Notes under the pieces: generated by a model
The model's database searches: none
Seen by the model: the letters and a program-made list of their open reading frames with translations, nothing else
Told to the model about the DNA's origin: nothing
Shown here: positions 13,101-28,040 of the stretch, piece by piece
Position numbering within the stretch: the stretch's first letter is position 1
How the letters are laid out: every line of letters begins with the position of its first letter
Made by a program: the position numbers and the translations under genes
NCBI GenBank assembly: GCA_022577435.1
Contig: JAKOON010000006.1
Coordinates: 17,706,001-17,770,000, forward strand
Origin: Embiotoca jacksoni
Taxonomy: Eukaryota; Chordata; Actinopteri; Embiotocidae
DNA length: 64,000 nt
Direction: 5' to 3'

Positions 13101-16100
13101 GTCAATGCATCAATAATAATGTTCAAATAATGTAATATGTAACACTGACAGGTGTCAATGCTCATAATCAGTGCATTAAAATACATTTTGTTTACAATAC
13201 TTGTTTTCTTCTATTGAATTACATTTCAAATGCTTTTGCTTATAATTATATGGTTTTTTTTTCTACTCGAGTAAATGATCTGAATTTTTGTTTAAAGACA
13301 GTACATTGTGTCTTATTCTGTTCTCAGAGATTCCCTGAAGAGCAAAATCAAGAACAGAGACTCCAGGGAACCCACTGAAATGATCAAGTTTTCCAAGGTG
13401 CCTTCATCTTGCTCTCATCTTCCCTCCTAACGACTGTGGGTGTATTGTCTTGTTCATAGTACACCTTTTCTTATTTGATTTTTCTCCTATGCAGACTCCC
13501 CTGACTGTGTCTCTGATAGAGTTCATGGACCCAGCCATGAACAGAGTAGCAGCCGATCTATTCCTGTGTAAGTTCTCACCTGCTCTCATCTCTCCTCTAA
13601 TTACATCATCTAATTACACCTGGGGTCCGATTCGTCCTCTGCTTAAATGAGACGGTCTTGTTTCTTGTGGCATCTGTTGCATGTCTGTCTGTCCTGGAAG
13701 AGGGATCCCTGCTCAGTTGCACTTTCTGAGGTTTCTTCCATGTTCTTTTCCTCTCAAATAAACAAATTATCCACATGAAGGGTCTAAGGGCTGAAGATGT
13801 TGTTTACTGTACAGACTGTAAAACCTTTTAAGGAAAATCTGTGATTTGCGATATAAATAAAACTGACAAAGGCTTAGCTTGTATCAGATTTTAAGTACTA
13901 AAGTGTTGGATTTCTCTGCAAAAATCTGCTTTTCAAGACTTAAAAAGTTGTTGTCATGTGCATGTGTGGGTGCGTGTGTCCTGCTCTTGTTTTTTTGTGT
14001 AGCCATCATGCGTTTCATGGGTGACTCTGCGCCAAGGGGACTGACAGAACAGGAAGTGGTCAGCACTTTCCTCAAGGTAACCATGCACGTGCAGTAATTA
14101 TCTCCTAGGTTACTATTTTCTCTGTGAAAATTTGCTGATCTATATACATATACATGATACATATATGTGTGTCTGTATGTGTGTGTCCTCTCCTCAGCTC
14201 ATTGGAGAGTTCACCTTGATGAGAGATGAAGCTTACTGCCAGCTCCTCAAACAGCTTACCACTAACACCAGCTCCAAACCGTAAGTCTGCCTGCCGCACA
14301 TCACCGCCGTGCAAACCACAAACTAAACACACTAAACTAAACACGTCACCGAGCCTGTGATCCCGAGCGTGTCTGTGCACCCCTGTGCTCTGCAGCGATA
14401 GTTGCCAACGAGGCTGGAGGCTGCTGTACATCCTGACTGCTTTCCACCGCTGCTCTGAAGTCCTGAAGCCCTTCCTGCTGAAATATCTGCAGCAGGCCTC
14501 TCGCAGCGCTGGGGCACAGTATCAGGGTGAAAACATACACAAACACACGCACCGACACCCAGTTTAAATCTGCTGTATACGTCACCAAAGCCACCAGCGT
14601 GTAATGTGTCCTTTAAATGTGTTAGGCATAGCGAAAGCATGCGAGCAGAATCTGAAGAAGACGTTCCAGTACGGCGGTCGGATTGTCCCACCCAACAGCA
14701 TGGAGCTGAAGGCCATGATGGTCAGTGTCTACTTCTGTTTATCTGCAGTGGTGCAAGAAATATTTAAATCCATTAAATAACACTATTAATACCCGCAGTG
14801 TGACGATACTCCATTACACATTAAAATGATAAAAAGTGAAAGTGTGAAATGCGATTAAAAAGTTCCCACTTTGTGCATGTAAAACCAAAAACAGAACCCA
14901 ATCTAAATCTGGCCGCCGACTTCTTTAAAGTTGTCGACTTGTGCAGCGATACCCCTGCCACGCTCTGAACACTCCCTGGAATTCCCGTTCCATAAGCCTG
15001 TCAAGCACCATCTGAGATTTATGCTGGATCTCCTCCACAGGTTTAAAACAGCAACCCTGAAGTTTAGACTTCACTTTGGAAACAAAATGATGTGCAGAAA
15101 GCCAAATCCAGCGAGTAGGAGGAGTGTGGAGAAATGATTGCGTTGTTGCGGGCAGAAAACAAGCGGGAGTGTTGTCATGTTGGAGAATCAAAGTGCCGTA
15201 GGCCCACAGTTCAGGTCATTTGCACTGAATCTTTTCCCTCAGAACGTCACAGCAGAACTAAGCGTGGGCAGTCTGAACCTGGGAGACGAATTCATGGTGC
15301 ACAACCCCACGAATATCAAAGCAAACCCACCTGGTTGTACTTCTCCAGTCTGGGACAATGACGTTCTGCCCCTCTTGAAATGCCACTCAAAACACATCGC
15401 CCGGTTCATTGCTTCCCTGCCTCTCTGAAGCCAAAGGATGTCTGATGTCAAAGCTTTCTGTTGCTAATCCCCCGAGGTGGACACAAAACTTTAATGTTCC
15501 CTCTCTGCTCAAGTTTCAGGTCCATGCTGAAATTGTAAAGGCACACGTACCAGTGGTCACAAAACTGTGTGTGCAACCTTTATTCCTGTTACAGCAGTAT
15601 TTGGCAGAAAGTCCAGTGTCCAGCTGTTTTAGACTCACAAGCCAATTTTAAAGATTTATTTAGGAACCAGTGGGCTTGGGGCTGTATGCCAGAGAAGAAG
15701 CAAATACATTGTTGATTTGAAGTCTTTTCATAGGATTTGTTAACAATAACAGCTATTGAATATCACCATTCTTTATGTATTTATACATGTGGTTTAATAA
15801 TCATATTTTAATTGTAACGTAAAGGGCAAGTATCTCAAAGTTACACAGTACATATAAGCAGAGTTTTACCCCATTATGAGTGCAGGTTTAGGTGTGTTTA
15901 AAAGTCCTGAAAAACTCAGTTGCCATCTGTCATATCCAGTCTATGTTGTACACTAAGTACCATATGAGGGTGTGTTTGTGTTTCCACAGGCGGGAAGAAG
16001 TTCAAAACGTCAGCTCTGCCTCTTTCCTGGAGGCATCGAACGTCACGTGAAAATCAAAACATGCTCTGTAAGTGTTCGGCCCGTCCTGCTGGTTCTTCAG

Positions 16101-16663
16101 CACCACTGGTGTGTGTGAGGATGAGGAGGATGAGATGCACTCATGTGTCTGTGTTGATACTGTTATGTTGTTCAGGTGGCCCTGGAGGTGATTGAGGAGC
16201 TCTGTTATGAGATGGGTTTACACAGACTGGAGGCCATGGAAGAGTACGCCGTGTTTCTGGTGACCAATAGAGGTGTGCTCAAAGAAGTCTTACTGTCTGT
16301 GTGACACACATACACACAGACACACACATCTAAACATTCAACTTTGGTGCACGAAGTCAGCCTCCTCGTCACCGGCAGTGAAGCAAATCCACTCACAGAT
16401 CACATATCAGCCTGTTCTCTGGTTTCTAGCTGTCGGAGAAAGTCATTCATGTCATTCATGAGTCCTGATGAAGCTGTCATGGCAAAACAACAGGAGGTGG
16501 CTCGATGTCAACTTTTCATTTTCAATACATATACTCGAGCCTGACTGATCCTGGATTTTTAGGAAGCAAAAATTTGGGTCAAATTAGTCAAATACGTGGC
16601 CGCCACCTCCCACTACCACCACAGCACCTGAACCCTCCAGACACATGGGGAAAACCCTGATAA

Positions 16664-16727
<64 letters not shown>

Positions 16728-17099
16728 TGCTATACCTATTCTCAACATAATATGTAGGTTTCTACAAACTAACTCAAAGCTTTAAGCAGTAATAAAACAA
16801 ATTTTTATAGGGTTCAGTCACCAAAAACCTCTCAGTCCATTAATCCGTTATAAATACTTGCATGGGCTCATCATTTTCTCCTCACTATGTACATATAAGC
16901 AGAGATGAGCATTATTTCAAATGTACGACCGGGGCTTCTGACCTTTGACCTCCTCATGTTACACACACAGACACATGCTGACTAGTCAGGACTGAATCAC
17001 ATCTTCATGGTTTTAAAAATACTCACTAACACAGACAGAAAGTCGCCTGAGTTCCTGAGAGAAAATGATCACTAACAGATAAATTACAGGAAATGATTA

Positions 17100-17133
<34 letters not shown>

Positions 17134-20100
17134 TATGAATAATGATAACATAAGCTTATTACTAAGTTTACTTTTACAAAACCAGAAATTAAACAATTTC
17201 TAATTTACCCCAAACATTTTCAGATTTCAGCATCTAAAGCTCCAACACTGATTTAGCCCCTTGAAGCACTCACCTGGCACATACAGTATATTTTGTACAC
17301 TTTGCATCCTGTTTTTTTTTTTTTTTTTAACTCCTTTGGCATATACTTCAGTCAGCCACTGATTAGCCCTAATTCTACCTGAGAGAAAATTATGTTGCTG
17401 TATTTTCAAAGGCCCTGATAGTAAATCTTTTGACATCACAAAGCCTCATGATTCAAGAAGTGTAAACCGTTTAAAGTTACTAAAACTCCAGCAACTACCT
17501 TGTAATAACAGTGAGTTCACTACAAAATGGTTATTTCTGACCTTTTCTGTCATCCACAGGGGCACACACTTGTTGAATCACATATTTTCACAGTGAGTCC
17601 CAACAAACTTCAAAGCTTTTAGTCTTTTTTAGCAAACAAAAAAAAAGGATGAACATCAAGGGGTTAAACATGATAACAGCTGGTCACACACCATGTGGCT
17701 GCTCAAGTGTTAACATTACATTTCACTTCATGTGTTCTGGTAGTTTTAACCTGTTTTCCTGTCTAAATGTGGTTCGGCTGCGTCCAGGTCAGAATGTGCG
17801 TCCTCTGAACAAACACGAGTACATCCTGGACGTGGCCACGGAGGCCGAGTTAGTCGACACCAACTACAGCTTCTGGTTCAGACGAGTCGTCTGGACGCAG
17901 CCGCTCAAGTTCGACAACGAGCTGTGTGTGGCCACGCACTACAACCAGGTACGTCAGGCGAAGCTTCACGTGCTGCTCATACAGTGGGATCTGTTGTTTA
18001 CATGTGAGTGTAACTCTGTCTGTGTGAATATTTAGATCCTTCCGGACTACCGTAAAGGTCTGCTGAATGTTCTCCCGCACGGAAAAGTGAGCGATCAGCA
18101 GTTCCACCAGATCTCCAAACTGGCAGCGCTGCAGCACAGAGCCAAGGACATCATCTTCATCCCCAGCATGTGAGAAAACTGTGGCCATGAAGGTTTAGTT
18201 CTGATCAACCCCCTCCAGTCATCGCATATATGGCGTTATTAGGTTAAGCAAATACTAATTAAAGGCACGTTTATTGGTATAGTACATTTCAACCACAAGG
18301 AAACAAGTGCTTTAAATAAAACGTAAAAACCATAAAAGATAAAAGGCATAAAACAATTTGGTTAGAAATAAAAAAAGACTTGGATAATAAATACAATAAC
18401 ATTTTATAGAAATAATTATTACAAAATTAAACAATAATAGTTTAAAAAAAAATAAACAACAGAGAAAACAGTTAAAAGAAGTGAGCATTTACACTGATGC
18501 ATCAAAAACATATTTTCCTTTTGATACATGCTGTAATCTGTATAAAATAGAGAAACACATGGAAATCAGGCATATCAACCAAGTACACAAACATTGACCC
18601 ACCATGTTTAACCGCTCCCTTGACAGTTTCAATGTACAGTAAGCAGCTCAGATGTTTAGTTAATCTTTTTTTTTTTTTTACCAAGTAGAAACAACAACAA
18701 TAAGTTTTTCACTGAGTGTGCAATATAAGACACATTTATCAAAGTACTTCCTCCCACTTACAGCAAAGTGTGAGAGTGTCTGTAACTTTAATGAGGATTT
18801 ACCCTCCATCTGAGCTGTTGTTAATTCTTTGTTTTTTTTAATCCTAATATTTGGTATGTTTGTCTGTATGTATAATTTCATTTCATTTGTTTAACTGTAC
18901 ATTTCCAGTGTCAATTCACATGTGAAATTAGCACCAGTTAAGTGTATTTATAATGTATAAATCTATAAAAAAGGGAGATGATTACAGGAAATTGGCTAAA
19001 ATGGAGATAAAAAAACAACACAAACATTTTGATGGAGCAAAATAGCAGAAATTCTGCTACAGGTAGATTACTAGGAGAATTTAGTGTCACATTAAAAGAT
19101 AAAAACTAAAGATAAAATCAGTACCATCTTTAATTGTTTATAATGTTAATGTAAATTTAGTTTGGAACCATGATAAATGCAAAAAATAAATTAAAAATAG
19201 ACAGTGATATAATGTATGTAATGTAATAAAGTAAATGAATGGGTCAAATAATCCATTTTATTTTTTGGTTTGTGAATAAAAGTGCAGGATCTTATATTTG
19301 CAGCAGTTTGGTAAATCGAGGCCCAGACAGCAGGACAGTCACCAGTTGTTGTGTTTAAGGAGCGTGACTGTTTTTTTTTTTTTCTTTGACAGCTATAAAA
19401 ACTCTTTACATGATTCCACGCTCTTACCGCCGTTATCGCCGTGTCTTTCCTCCTCACACACGGAGCCAAAAGCCGAGCAGAACAGCTCACCGAGTTGTGT
19501 CAAATCATCCCGAGGAAATGCTGGAAATCAGCGAGCGAAGCAAACTCCTGTTTATCTGTGATTGTGTTTCTGTTCCTCTCTCCTCCAGACACGAATTATC
19601 CGAGTACATCGCCACGCCTCTCTTCAAAAAGCAGCCACCCCAGCAGTGGGTTGTCATGGTGACGCAGCACATGCAGCAAGTGCAGTCCTTGAACCCGCAC
19701 CAGGCCAGAGCACAGTTTCTGGGTAAGCTCACTGTTCACATTAATGGGAGGCAGCGCAGGTGGAAGATTTTAAGGTTTACATTTTAGGATATTATTAGAT
19801 TTTCTGTACTTGTGTAATAACTATACGACATAATTTTGAGTTATGGTAAGTTTTCAAAAAAGAGAAACTGCAAAATAATCAATTAAATGTTGATAAATGA
19901 ACCTGACATTAAAAGTATAGTTTTGGCTTATTGAGGAAATAAACTGACAGATCAAGGCCCTTTAACACATTAATATGTGTAAAAATCCTGAGATACCAAA
20001 ACATGACAACACCGCCACCATAAATTCTACTGTTATGAAGCTTTTACGTTTTCAGATTTTTGGTGATGGAATGACTTCATGTTTATTATTGAGATCATTG

Positions 20101-20987
20101 AACTGCATTAAATTGAAAAAGCATCCCCAGTATTTTGTCCACCCTGCACATGGGGAAAGGTTTTTTGTTTTTTTCAAAAGTAGAATTAATGGCGTAGCTG
20201 TTGTATCAGATAGTACTTGGTTGTTGCTAGTAAAGTGTATTTTTAGTGTGACTATTAGTAGGACTCTCCATGACAAGTAAACTGAACTGTGTAAGAATAC
20301 GAGGAGTATTTTATGTGTAAATATAATATAATAAAAAATGTGACAATCTGTGGTGTCTCTTGTTAATGTCTGTCTTTGTGCCTGCAGGGCTGGTGAGTGC
20401 GTTCCCCATGTTCGGATCCTCGTTCTTCTACGTCCACAGCAGCAGCTCCACCACCTTTTATGCCCCCTGCATTGTTGCTGTCAATCAACATGGTCTCCAC
20501 TTCCTGCACAAAAATACGCACGTAAGGAACCACATACACACACACACACACACACATGACTCAGCTCATCCTGACAGGAAGCCCGGTGGCTCTGTTGCCG
20601 TTGCAGTTGTGTGTTGTAATGTTTGGTCTCCGTGGTGCAGGAGCTGATGGTAGTGGTCCCCCTGGTGGAGGTGCAGTCCAGCCGCACCCAGAGGCCCACT
20701 GCTGGAACCAGTTACCCGTATGTAGACTTCACTTTGGGGGATGTGAACACACAGCGGGTCATTCAGCTGCAGCTGGAGCAGGTATAACGCAAACAACACG
20801 GAAACACAGACAAGGACACCCCGCACGTGACCATCGTTTGGTGTGTTTCTGTCTCGGTGCTGACGCTGCCTTTCTCTGTCCACAGGGCCTGGAGCTGTGT
20901 CGAGTCATCGCCATGCAGGTGGAAAACATGATGTCTGTGCGGGATAAGAGGCTCACACTGCCACCCAGCGAAATCACCATGTTGTAG
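220..20987 (+). CDS. myo15a: Unconventional myosin XV, C-terminal part (5' end outside window)
   Basis: Actin-based motor that carries whirlin and related cargo to stereocilia tips; only the tail is here. Exons read: 220-292, 463-654, 1658-1737, 1844-1917, 3960-4068, 4190-4258, 4349-4413, 4493-4909, 5512-5593, 5737-5832, 5982-6042, 6323-6416, 6563-6680, 7748-7923, 8097-8156, 8338-8413, 8524-8639, 8745-8863, 9250-9391, 10328-10439, 10525-10599, 12250-12455, 12548-12663, 13328-13397, 13495-13567, 14003-14076, 14198-14280, 14396-14526, 14626-14720, 15990-16067, 16176-16272, 17788-17948, 18036-18169, 19589-19722, 20388-20521, 20641-20781, 20886-20987. All phases join, giving ~1410 residues. In visible numbering: FERM-1 F1 lobe ~1-90, Pro/Gln linker, FERM-1 F2/F3 ~510-740, SH3 ~740-840, MyTH4 ~885-1080, FERM-2 ~1084-1410. 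It ends EITML, a class I PDZ ligand. Diagnostic stretches include DSCQRGWRLLYI, GIAKACEQNL and LTLPPSEIT. Oddity: the exon ending 9391 lacks a GT donor. Small exons may be missed at 1918-3959; the 7748 start is set by phase. Confidence 0.5.
659..746. repeat. CA microsatellite at a myo15a splice donor
   Basis: About 43 CA units start 3 bases into the GTGAGA donor region after the exon ending 654. One of the longest CA tracts in the window. Confidence 0.5.
1799..1842. repeat. TCTCC pentanucleotide repeat serving as polypyrimidine tract
   Basis: About eight CTCTC-type units run directly into the CAG acceptor of the exon at 1844. Confidence 0.5.
9945..10040. repeat. Degenerate CCCTAACCCT-like tract in a myo15a intron
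   Basis: Several CCAACCCTAACCCTGAC / ACCTTAACCCTCAAACC-like stretches lie just before a CA microsatellite (10105-10182). Probably a decayed minisatellite; not a telomere. Confidence 0.5.
10105..10182. repeat. CA microsatellite
   Basis: About 39 CA units in the myo15a intron before the SH3-start exon. Confidence 0.5.
16669..16725. repeat. AT dinucleotide microsatellite
   Basis: About 28 TA units in a myo15a intron; an ATA trinucleotide tract follows at 17101-17130. Confidence 0.5.
18255..18365. repeat. Short dispersed repeat in a myo15a intron
   Basis: GTTTATTGGTATAGTACATTT followed by CACAAGGAAACAAGTGCTTT resembles the frequent teleost repeat with TTTATTTGTATAGCACATTT. Assignment is from memory only; family not named. 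Confidence 0.5.
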
Positions 20988-21096
20988 CACATGCTTAGCT
21001 GTACGCACAAACTGTTCTCTATGCTCACACACATGTAGAAGTAACCTTTATAAACCGCCTACCTCTTTTCCCTTTCAGTCGTTTGTTGTACGCACA

Positions 21097-21149
<53 letters not shown>

Positions 21150-21510
21150 ATGTAAAATAAGTGTACCCTGAGGTCAGCCTCACCTTTCATTGATTATTGT
21201 TCTGCAATAACTGACCAAACACTGACTGTCAATATTGGTTATTTTTTTCAGGGTGACACTTTGATAATTGCACTCACTGCTATACTTGTAATAGATTTCC
21301 AATTCAAAATGTTTTATGTGCACAGAAGCTGTAAATGAACATAGAGGAAGCTTCACAGGCCTGTGCCTTGTCATTACAATGTTTTATAACCATTTTGTAT
21401 TTTGTTTTTTTATTACTGTGGTTGTATGTAAAATTTGAGTTATTGTATTCAAACCCATGTTAATGTATTTTTTGTAAAGAATATTTTACCAAAATAAAAT
21501 ACCAGATTTT
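20988..21510 (+). other. myo15a: myo15a 3'UTR with polyadenylation signals
   Basis: Sequence after the stop codon contains a CA microsatellite (21091-21145), then A/T-rich DNA with AATAAA near 21490 and a second AATAAA near 21538. The 3' end is inferred from these signals only. Confidence 0.5.
21091..21145. repeat. CA microsatellite in the myo15a 3'UTR
   Basis: CA units with one CATA interruption, ~105 bp after the stop codon. Confidence 0.5.
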
Positions 21511-22130
21511 AAAGAGAATTATGAACTTCTGCACTAATTAAATAAAAATATTAATGATACAATGAAGTATCTAATATTAAGAATTATCAAAATGAAATAG
21601 TGCAACTTTTTACTTGTCCATAAATCATTGAGTGGCTTTGTTTCAAAATATCTGATCTAACCAATCCAGTATGAATTTTGCAGGTTGGCTGGCTCGGGAC
21701 TATTAGTTATTGCAGGAATAAATAAATAAATCTAAGCTGAGGATTTATGTCTTTACAGTTGCCATCAACTAATTCTCTCCAGCATTTTTCTGAGCCCTAT
21801 TAAATCCAGAAGATTTGAAGACTACAGTTGCTTTAAACTAATTGTGTTCATCATTTGCTGATCCTTCACAATTTTAAATGTTTTTATAGATTTCAATTGT
21901 TTTTTTTGTAGACTTTGAACCTCCTATTGGTTTTCCGCTAGTTACTCCTTATGCTCTTACTTGTTTTGTATTTCTGTGGAGCACTTTGGGTTGCCTGATG
22001 CAGGAGAAGATGGTATGTAAAAACTTTTTTTTTTTTATTAATAAACTAATCTATTAACCTATAAAGTGCCACAAAATAGCAATATAGTCAAATATAACCA
22101 GCGTTAAATTTGATAAATTTATTTTTAGGG
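21511..22130. other. Spacer downstream of myo15a
   Basis: A/T-rich DNA without exons. GAGCACTTTGGGTTGCCTG near 21980 resembles the end of a common fish repeat (recalled). Nothing else supported. Confidence 0.5.
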
Positions 22131-22880
22131 CCTGAGCACCGAAAGTGCGAAAGCCCTATTGTTATCCAAGGAATTATTATTTTCATTCTTTCGTTCCTTA
22201 TTTTTCTCCGCAAATAACTGCATTTTTGGAGGCATGGTCATATTACAAAACTCATGAAATTTGGTACACGCGTCTCTCCCGGCGAAAACTTTCATATTTT
22301 AGTGGATTCGCGAGTGGACGTGGCCAAATGGCTTGCTAGCGCCCCCTAAACTGATGCCCCGATGGCTACATTTACCTACATGCATATACCAAATTTATTG
22401 GACGTGTATCACACCGAGATGTACAAAAAGGTCTCTTGGCATCATGACCTCAACTAAACAGGAAGTCTGCCATTTTAAATTTTGCCGCCATTTTTGGCTA
22501 TTCACACATGTTGTATTTTAATGAACTCCTCCTACAGATTTTGTCGGACCAACTTGCAATTTTGTCTGTTCTATCTTAACACATGGGAGATGAAAAGTTA
22601 TCAAAAGAATTTGTTTTTGTCCATCGGTGTGCCCGTGACGTGGCCGCCATTTTGAGAGTCTTGCCATGAAATTACAAGTGACTGTAACTTTTATGTAAAT
22701 ATTCCGCTCTTCCTCAAACATTACATCTTTGATAACAGTCTGGCCTTGAAGACACCTGTATGGTAATATTTGCTCATAGTCAGAGCGCCCCCTGCTGGCA
22801 ACAAGAAACGAGGAAAAACTCATGAAAGCTGGTAAAAGTGTCTCTCCCAGCAAACAATTTCATATTTGTGTGGAGTCGTT
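22131..22880 (+). repeat. Dispersed fish repeat (GGGCCTGAGCACCGAAAGTG type)
   Basis: Begins with a GGCCTGAGCACCGAAAG signature followed by CGAAAGCCCTATTG, and carries AGCGCCCCCTAAACTG and AGCGCCCCCTGCTGGCAAC. I recall this as a widespread teleost interspersed repeat, but cannot name its superfamily. No transposase frame is visible. Confidence 0.5.
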
Positions 22881-22890
22881 TCGTACTTTG

Positions 22891-23435
22891 GACTATGGCA
22901 TGTCATCCGAAATAGGAAAAAAAAAGTCATACTATGGCATGTCGTCCGAAATATGGAAGAAAAAAAAGTCATACTATAGCATGTCGTCAAAAATATAAAA
23001 AATAAAAGTCATACTATAGCATGTCCTCAAAAGGACAAAAGAAAGGTGCAGGGTTACTGGTGCAGTGGTTACTGTTGGTGCCTCTCAGTCAGAAGGTTGT
23101 TGGTTTGATTCCTGCTGGAGCCATGCATGTCAAGTCATGTTGTCTAAAGTACAACAAAGACTCATACAATTTTGGAAGTTCATGCTACTGTACGACTTTT
23201 TTTTTTATATATACCTTAGACAACATTACTTTTTTGGACTTGACACACATGGCTACAGGAGGTATTGAACCAATGACCTTCTGACTGAGAGGCACCACTG
23301 CACTACTGTGCCTGTGATGCTGTGACTTTATTTTGTCCTTTTGACGACATGCTATAGTATGACTTTTATTTCATATTTTGGACGACAATGCAAAGTCATA
23401 CATGTGGCATGTTGTCCGAAATATGAAAAAAAAAA
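22891..23435. repeat. Large foldback (inverted-repeat) element with internal ~40-bp tandem units
   Basis: About 3.5 tandem ~40-bp units (CATACTATGGCATGTCGTCC type) occupy 22891-23030. The left arm (~23000-23155) with GTGCCTCTCAGTCAGAAGGT is matched in reverse complement by the right arm (~23210-23370) with ACCTTCTGACTGAGAGGCAC. The centre is near 23180. No ORF suggests a transposase, so this is a non-autonomous foldback/MITE-like insertion. Confidence 0.5.
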
Positions 23436-23599
23436 AAAGTCATAAGGGTACCCTCTAAGCCAGGGAAAGCCACACGGGTTCGGATTTTGTAGATGCAGTC
23501 ATACTAATACCAAACCAAAGGTCAACAACAATACAAAACTCAAACAAAAATAAAAATCAACAACTGAAAAATCCCCCAAAAGAGACTTTTTCTTTCATA

Positions 23600-23915
23600 T
23601 TTCAGACATTCTGTGACACGTGTTTGACACAGTGGTACAGTGGTTAGAGTAGTTGCCTCACAGTGAGAAGTAACTTGATGCATGCCGAGTATGTCATCCA
23701 AAATAGTCAAGGGGAGTCATAGTCTTGTCTTTATTTTGGAAACGCTTTGTTTTAGGGTTGGTTTTTTTTTGTGTTGCAGTGGTTGAGGTACTTTTAGTTG
23801 CACCCACGCACATATTGGTGTGTCCTACTTTGAGTGGGATTCGAACCTGCGACTTGTAGACGTCACTTCCGACTTCGACGCGGCGTACTTTCCCGCTGGA
23901 CTACCTGCAGCGTTG
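23600..23915 (-). repeat. tRNA-like / SINE-like fragment with pol III A and B boxes
   Basis: On the minus strand, TAGTCCAGCGG (23903-23893) fits the A box and GGTTCGAATCC (23847-23837) is a perfect B box, ~46 bp apart. The flanking acceptor stem and part of the T stem do not pair, so this looks like a SINE or tRNA pseudogene remnant. The left part (23625-23665, CAGTGGTACAGTGGTTAGAG) is related to the foldback arms. Confidence 0.5.
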
Positions 23916-24689
23916 AAGTCCATGTCGCAGCAGAGAGAGTGAAACAGGAAGCAGAGTCCAGCCGTCCAGAGGAGGTGGAAGCGGACGAGGAGGACTCGCT
24001 GCATTACAGTTGCAGGTGGAAATAATCAAGCAGGCTGTTTTCTGCTGTAACCTGACTAGATGCAGCGTGAGTTAGCGCAACCCTTTATGTTGATGAACGC
24101 AATTTTTTTTAATTTTATTTGTATTTTTTTGTGGAGAGCAGGAGCCTACATTTTGCAGATAAAACTCGCAGAGCATACTTTTACTCACCTGTGGTTTTGA
24201 TTACAGGACTGTAGAGTATCTACATACTTTTAATTAAGTAAAGGAACTGAATACTTCTGATAGTTGAGTGAATTTTGCTACTTTTTTTTTTTTTACTTTC
24301 CATGACTGGCTGTGCAAAATGTCTCAATATGTTTTTTTTTTTATATCACTTAGTACAAACAGATAAACATATACACAAACAATAAAACTTGAATAAAGAC
24401 CAACAGAGTGAACTTCGCGGAGGTAAATAAAGGGTTAGTGGGACAAAATTAGCAGCAGCGGACTGAAATACTGTCCCTCCCCGAACTGACAGAAAACACC
24501 ACTGCGCATGTGCACAACCCAGGCAGGTTGCACGAGTTTATTTTCGTCCGTTTTCGTGGACACGGTGGGAACAACGGGCGAGACTGTTTGATAACGTGAC
24601 GCGTGTTTTCCCTGGACGTTTGGATTTAAAACAAACAACAACAACAAAAAACCAGCGTGGGAAAAACACAACCCCGTCTCCCGCAGCGC

Positions 24690-25201
24690 GGAGGTTTGGT
24701 GACGTGTGAAATGTGGCTGCGCGGTTTTTCGGTATTTCCAGGCGGCGACGGACCGACCAAGCCAGGCTAATAGAGCTAACTGGCTAGCGAGCAGCTAGCT
24801 GGTAGCCAAGCAACCAAACCCCCCCCCCCCCTCCCCCTCCGTCGTCCTCTCCGCCGACGCGGCGCGTGTTGCTGCTCTGTCCGGTCCCGGGAAGTGTTTG
24901 TGATATTATCCGGAGGGTTGCCAAGTTGTCACGCCGGGCTGCCGCTGCCGCTGCCGCGTCGATGCGGGGACGGGGCGGCGGAGCAACCTAGCTAAAGTTA
25001 GCTCGAGTGCGCCTGAGAGATCCAGCGGTTCCCCCGAACCAAAAAAAAAAGTGACATCCGTCCGTCCCGTCGGACGTCCGGTCCGGTCACATTCACCAGA
25101 GCTCGGTCGGTGCTGGAGATGCGGCGCTGATCCGCGCTACCTGTCAGCTTAGGGAGGGAGCCCACGCCGCAGCGCGCCCCGTCGTATTGTTTTGTCTTGA
25201 C
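24690..25201 (+). promoter_or_regulatory. alkbh5: CpG-rich promoter and 5'UTR of alkbh5
   Basis: GC- and CpG-dense stretch directly upstream of the alkbh5 start codon, unlike the A/T-rich surroundings. It includes a poly-C run near 24820-24840 and many CG dinucleotides, and no TATA box is evident. This fits a CpG-island promoter of a housekeeping gene; the transcription start was not determined. Confidence 0.5.

Positions 25202-28040
<2,839 letters not shown>

Noticed and set aside
23837..23903. Functional tRNA gene on the minus strand
   Set aside because: Boxes A and B are present, but acceptor stem and part of the T stem do not pair.
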